Source of the DNA: Candidatus Fermentibacteraceae bacterium
Lineage (GTDB): Bacteria > Fermentibacterota > Fermentibacteria > Fermentibacterales > JCC-6
Assembly (NCBI GenBank): GCA_021162285.1
Contig: JAGGYZ010000173.1
Span: forward strand, 1-6,149
Direction of reading: 5' to 3'
DNA length: 6,149 nt
This document shows positions 5,423 to 6,149 of this stretch, one piece after another. The notes under the pieces are model-generated. The model ran no database searches, was not told the DNA's origin, and saw only the letters and a list, made by a program, of their open reading frames with translations. Made by a program: the position numbers and the translations under genes. Each line of letters starts with the position of its first letter. Position 1 is the first letter of the stretch.

Positions 5423-6149
5423 ATGGCAATGGAAGAAAACGAGTTTATAAGCAACAGGCTGGAAAAGCTTGATGCCATAAGAGATATGGGTGTGTCACCC
5501 TATCCGCCTCGAACCCCGGACAGGTCACCGGTTGAGTTTCTCCGCACTACAGGAGAAACTGAAGAGGTACTTAGCACAAGCGGCAGGATAGCAGCCATGC
5601 GTAAGCATGGCAAAACGGTGTTCTGCGATGTTTCCGACTCAACAGGCAGAATTCAGCTTTTTATAAACAAAAAGAACCTCGACGAAGCCGGATGGGAGTT
5701 ACTTGGAAAACTTGACCTCGGAGATATCATCTGGGTCAGTGGATCACTGTTTGTTACACGTACCGGCGAGCTTTCTGTAAGAGTGGGTTCCCTGGCGCTG
5801 CTTGTGAAAGCTGTCAGGCCTGTACCGGTGGTAAAAACAGATGCAGAGGGTCAAGTTCACGATGCAGTAAGCGATCCGGATTTCATATACAGACACCGGG
5901 CTCTCGATCTGATGCTTAACGAAACTTCCAGAAACAGATTCATTGCAAGAAGCAGAATAATTACAGCCGTAAGAAGCTACCTGGATTCAGACGGCTTTCT
6001 TGAGGTGGAAACGCCTGTTCTTCAGCAGATATACGGTGGCGCTGCCGCAGACCCATTTGTAAGCCACTACAATTCTATGGATGACCAGTGTTACCTCAGG
6101 ATTGCCACAGAGCTGTATCTGAAAAGACTTGTAACAGGCGGCATTCACA
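5423..6149 (+). CDS. lysS: Lysyl-tRNA synthetase, class II, N-terminal part (runs off window)
   Basis: An open frame of 242 codons from ATG 5423 to the window edge, about half of the usual ~500 residues. The protein charges tRNA-Lys with lysine in the cytoplasm. An N-terminal helical stretch (1-45) leads into the anticodon-binding OB fold, with SGRIAAMRKHGKTVFCDVSD at 53-72 and GRIQLFINK at 75-83. The linker block FIYRHRALDLML (154-165) corresponds to the family YRxRYLDL motif, here with Ala in place of the second Tyr. Class II motif 1 is at about 191-200 (GFLEVETPVL), followed by GGAAADPF (205-212) and RIATELYLKRL (226-236) just before motif 2, which is cut off. The start is one base after the prfB stop and no strong ribosome binding site is seen (AAGAAAGAG in the prfB end), so translation is probably coupled to prfB. 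An in-frame ATG at 5429 is a minor alternative. Confidence 0.96.
   Translation, partial: MAMEENEFISNRLEKLDAIRDMGVSPYPPRTPDRSPVEFLRTTGETEEVLSTSGRIAAMRKHGKTVFCDVSDSTGRIQLFINKKNLDEAGWELLGKLDLGDIIWVSGSLFVTRTGELSVRVGSLALLVKAVRPVPVVKTDAEGQVHDAVSDPDFIYRHRALDLMLNETSRNRFIARSRIITAVRSYLDSDGFLEVETPVLQQIYGGAAADPFVSHYNSMDDQCYLRIATELYLKRLVTGGIH

Noticed and set aside
1..6149. Mobile element, CRISPR array, tRNA or phage system
   Set aside because: No transposase-like frame, no regularly spaced direct repeats, no cloverleaf in the short intergenic gaps; the coding density is taken up by recognisable chromosomal genes.

Overview
This is a compact bacterial chromosomal segment carrying six genes, two of them cut by the window edges. 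Base composition looks balanced by eye (GC somewhat below 50 percent, not computed). Start codons are ATG plus one TTG, and spacers between co-directional genes are 1-8 bases or ATGA overlaps. The window encodes release factor 2 (RF2) with the classic UGA frameshift autoregulation. UGA is therefore a real stop here and recoded genetic codes are excluded. I cannot name the phylum. The prfB-lysS order is shared with many bacteria and is not diagnostic.

Layout. (1) Positions 1-129, minus strand: N-terminus of an EamA/DMT-type membrane transporter. (2) Positions 130-317: a 188-base divergent intergenic region. It holds candidate promoters and a notable nested inverted repeat at 205-264. (3) Positions 318-4260, plus strand: a tight three-gene unit. 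It comprises a full-length P2-type cation-transporting ATPase with an unusual ion-site residue pattern, a small DUF2809-like membrane protein overlapping it by ATGA, and a ChaN/DUF399-like protein 8 bases further on. (4) Positions 4261-4322: a short gap with a candidate extended -10 promoter and no visible terminator. (5) Positions 4323-5421: prfB, read through a programmed +1 frameshift at an in-frame UGA (codon 25). (6) Positions 5423-6149: lysS, class II lysyl-tRNA synthetase, N-terminal 242 codons, one base after prfB.

How the parts fit. prfB-lysS is a translation unit with feedback control of RF2. The upstream trio looks like a cation-homeostasis operon: an ATP-driven pump followed by a membrane protein of unknown function and a member of the haem/metal-associated ChaN family. 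That joint role is inference from gene order. I see no mobile element, CRISPR array, tRNA, rRNA or phage gene. Most of the window is ordinary housekeeping sequence. The parts most worth a second look are the structured leader or operator before the ATPase gene, the changed transmembrane ion-binding residues of the pump, and a changed near-invariant motif in RF2.
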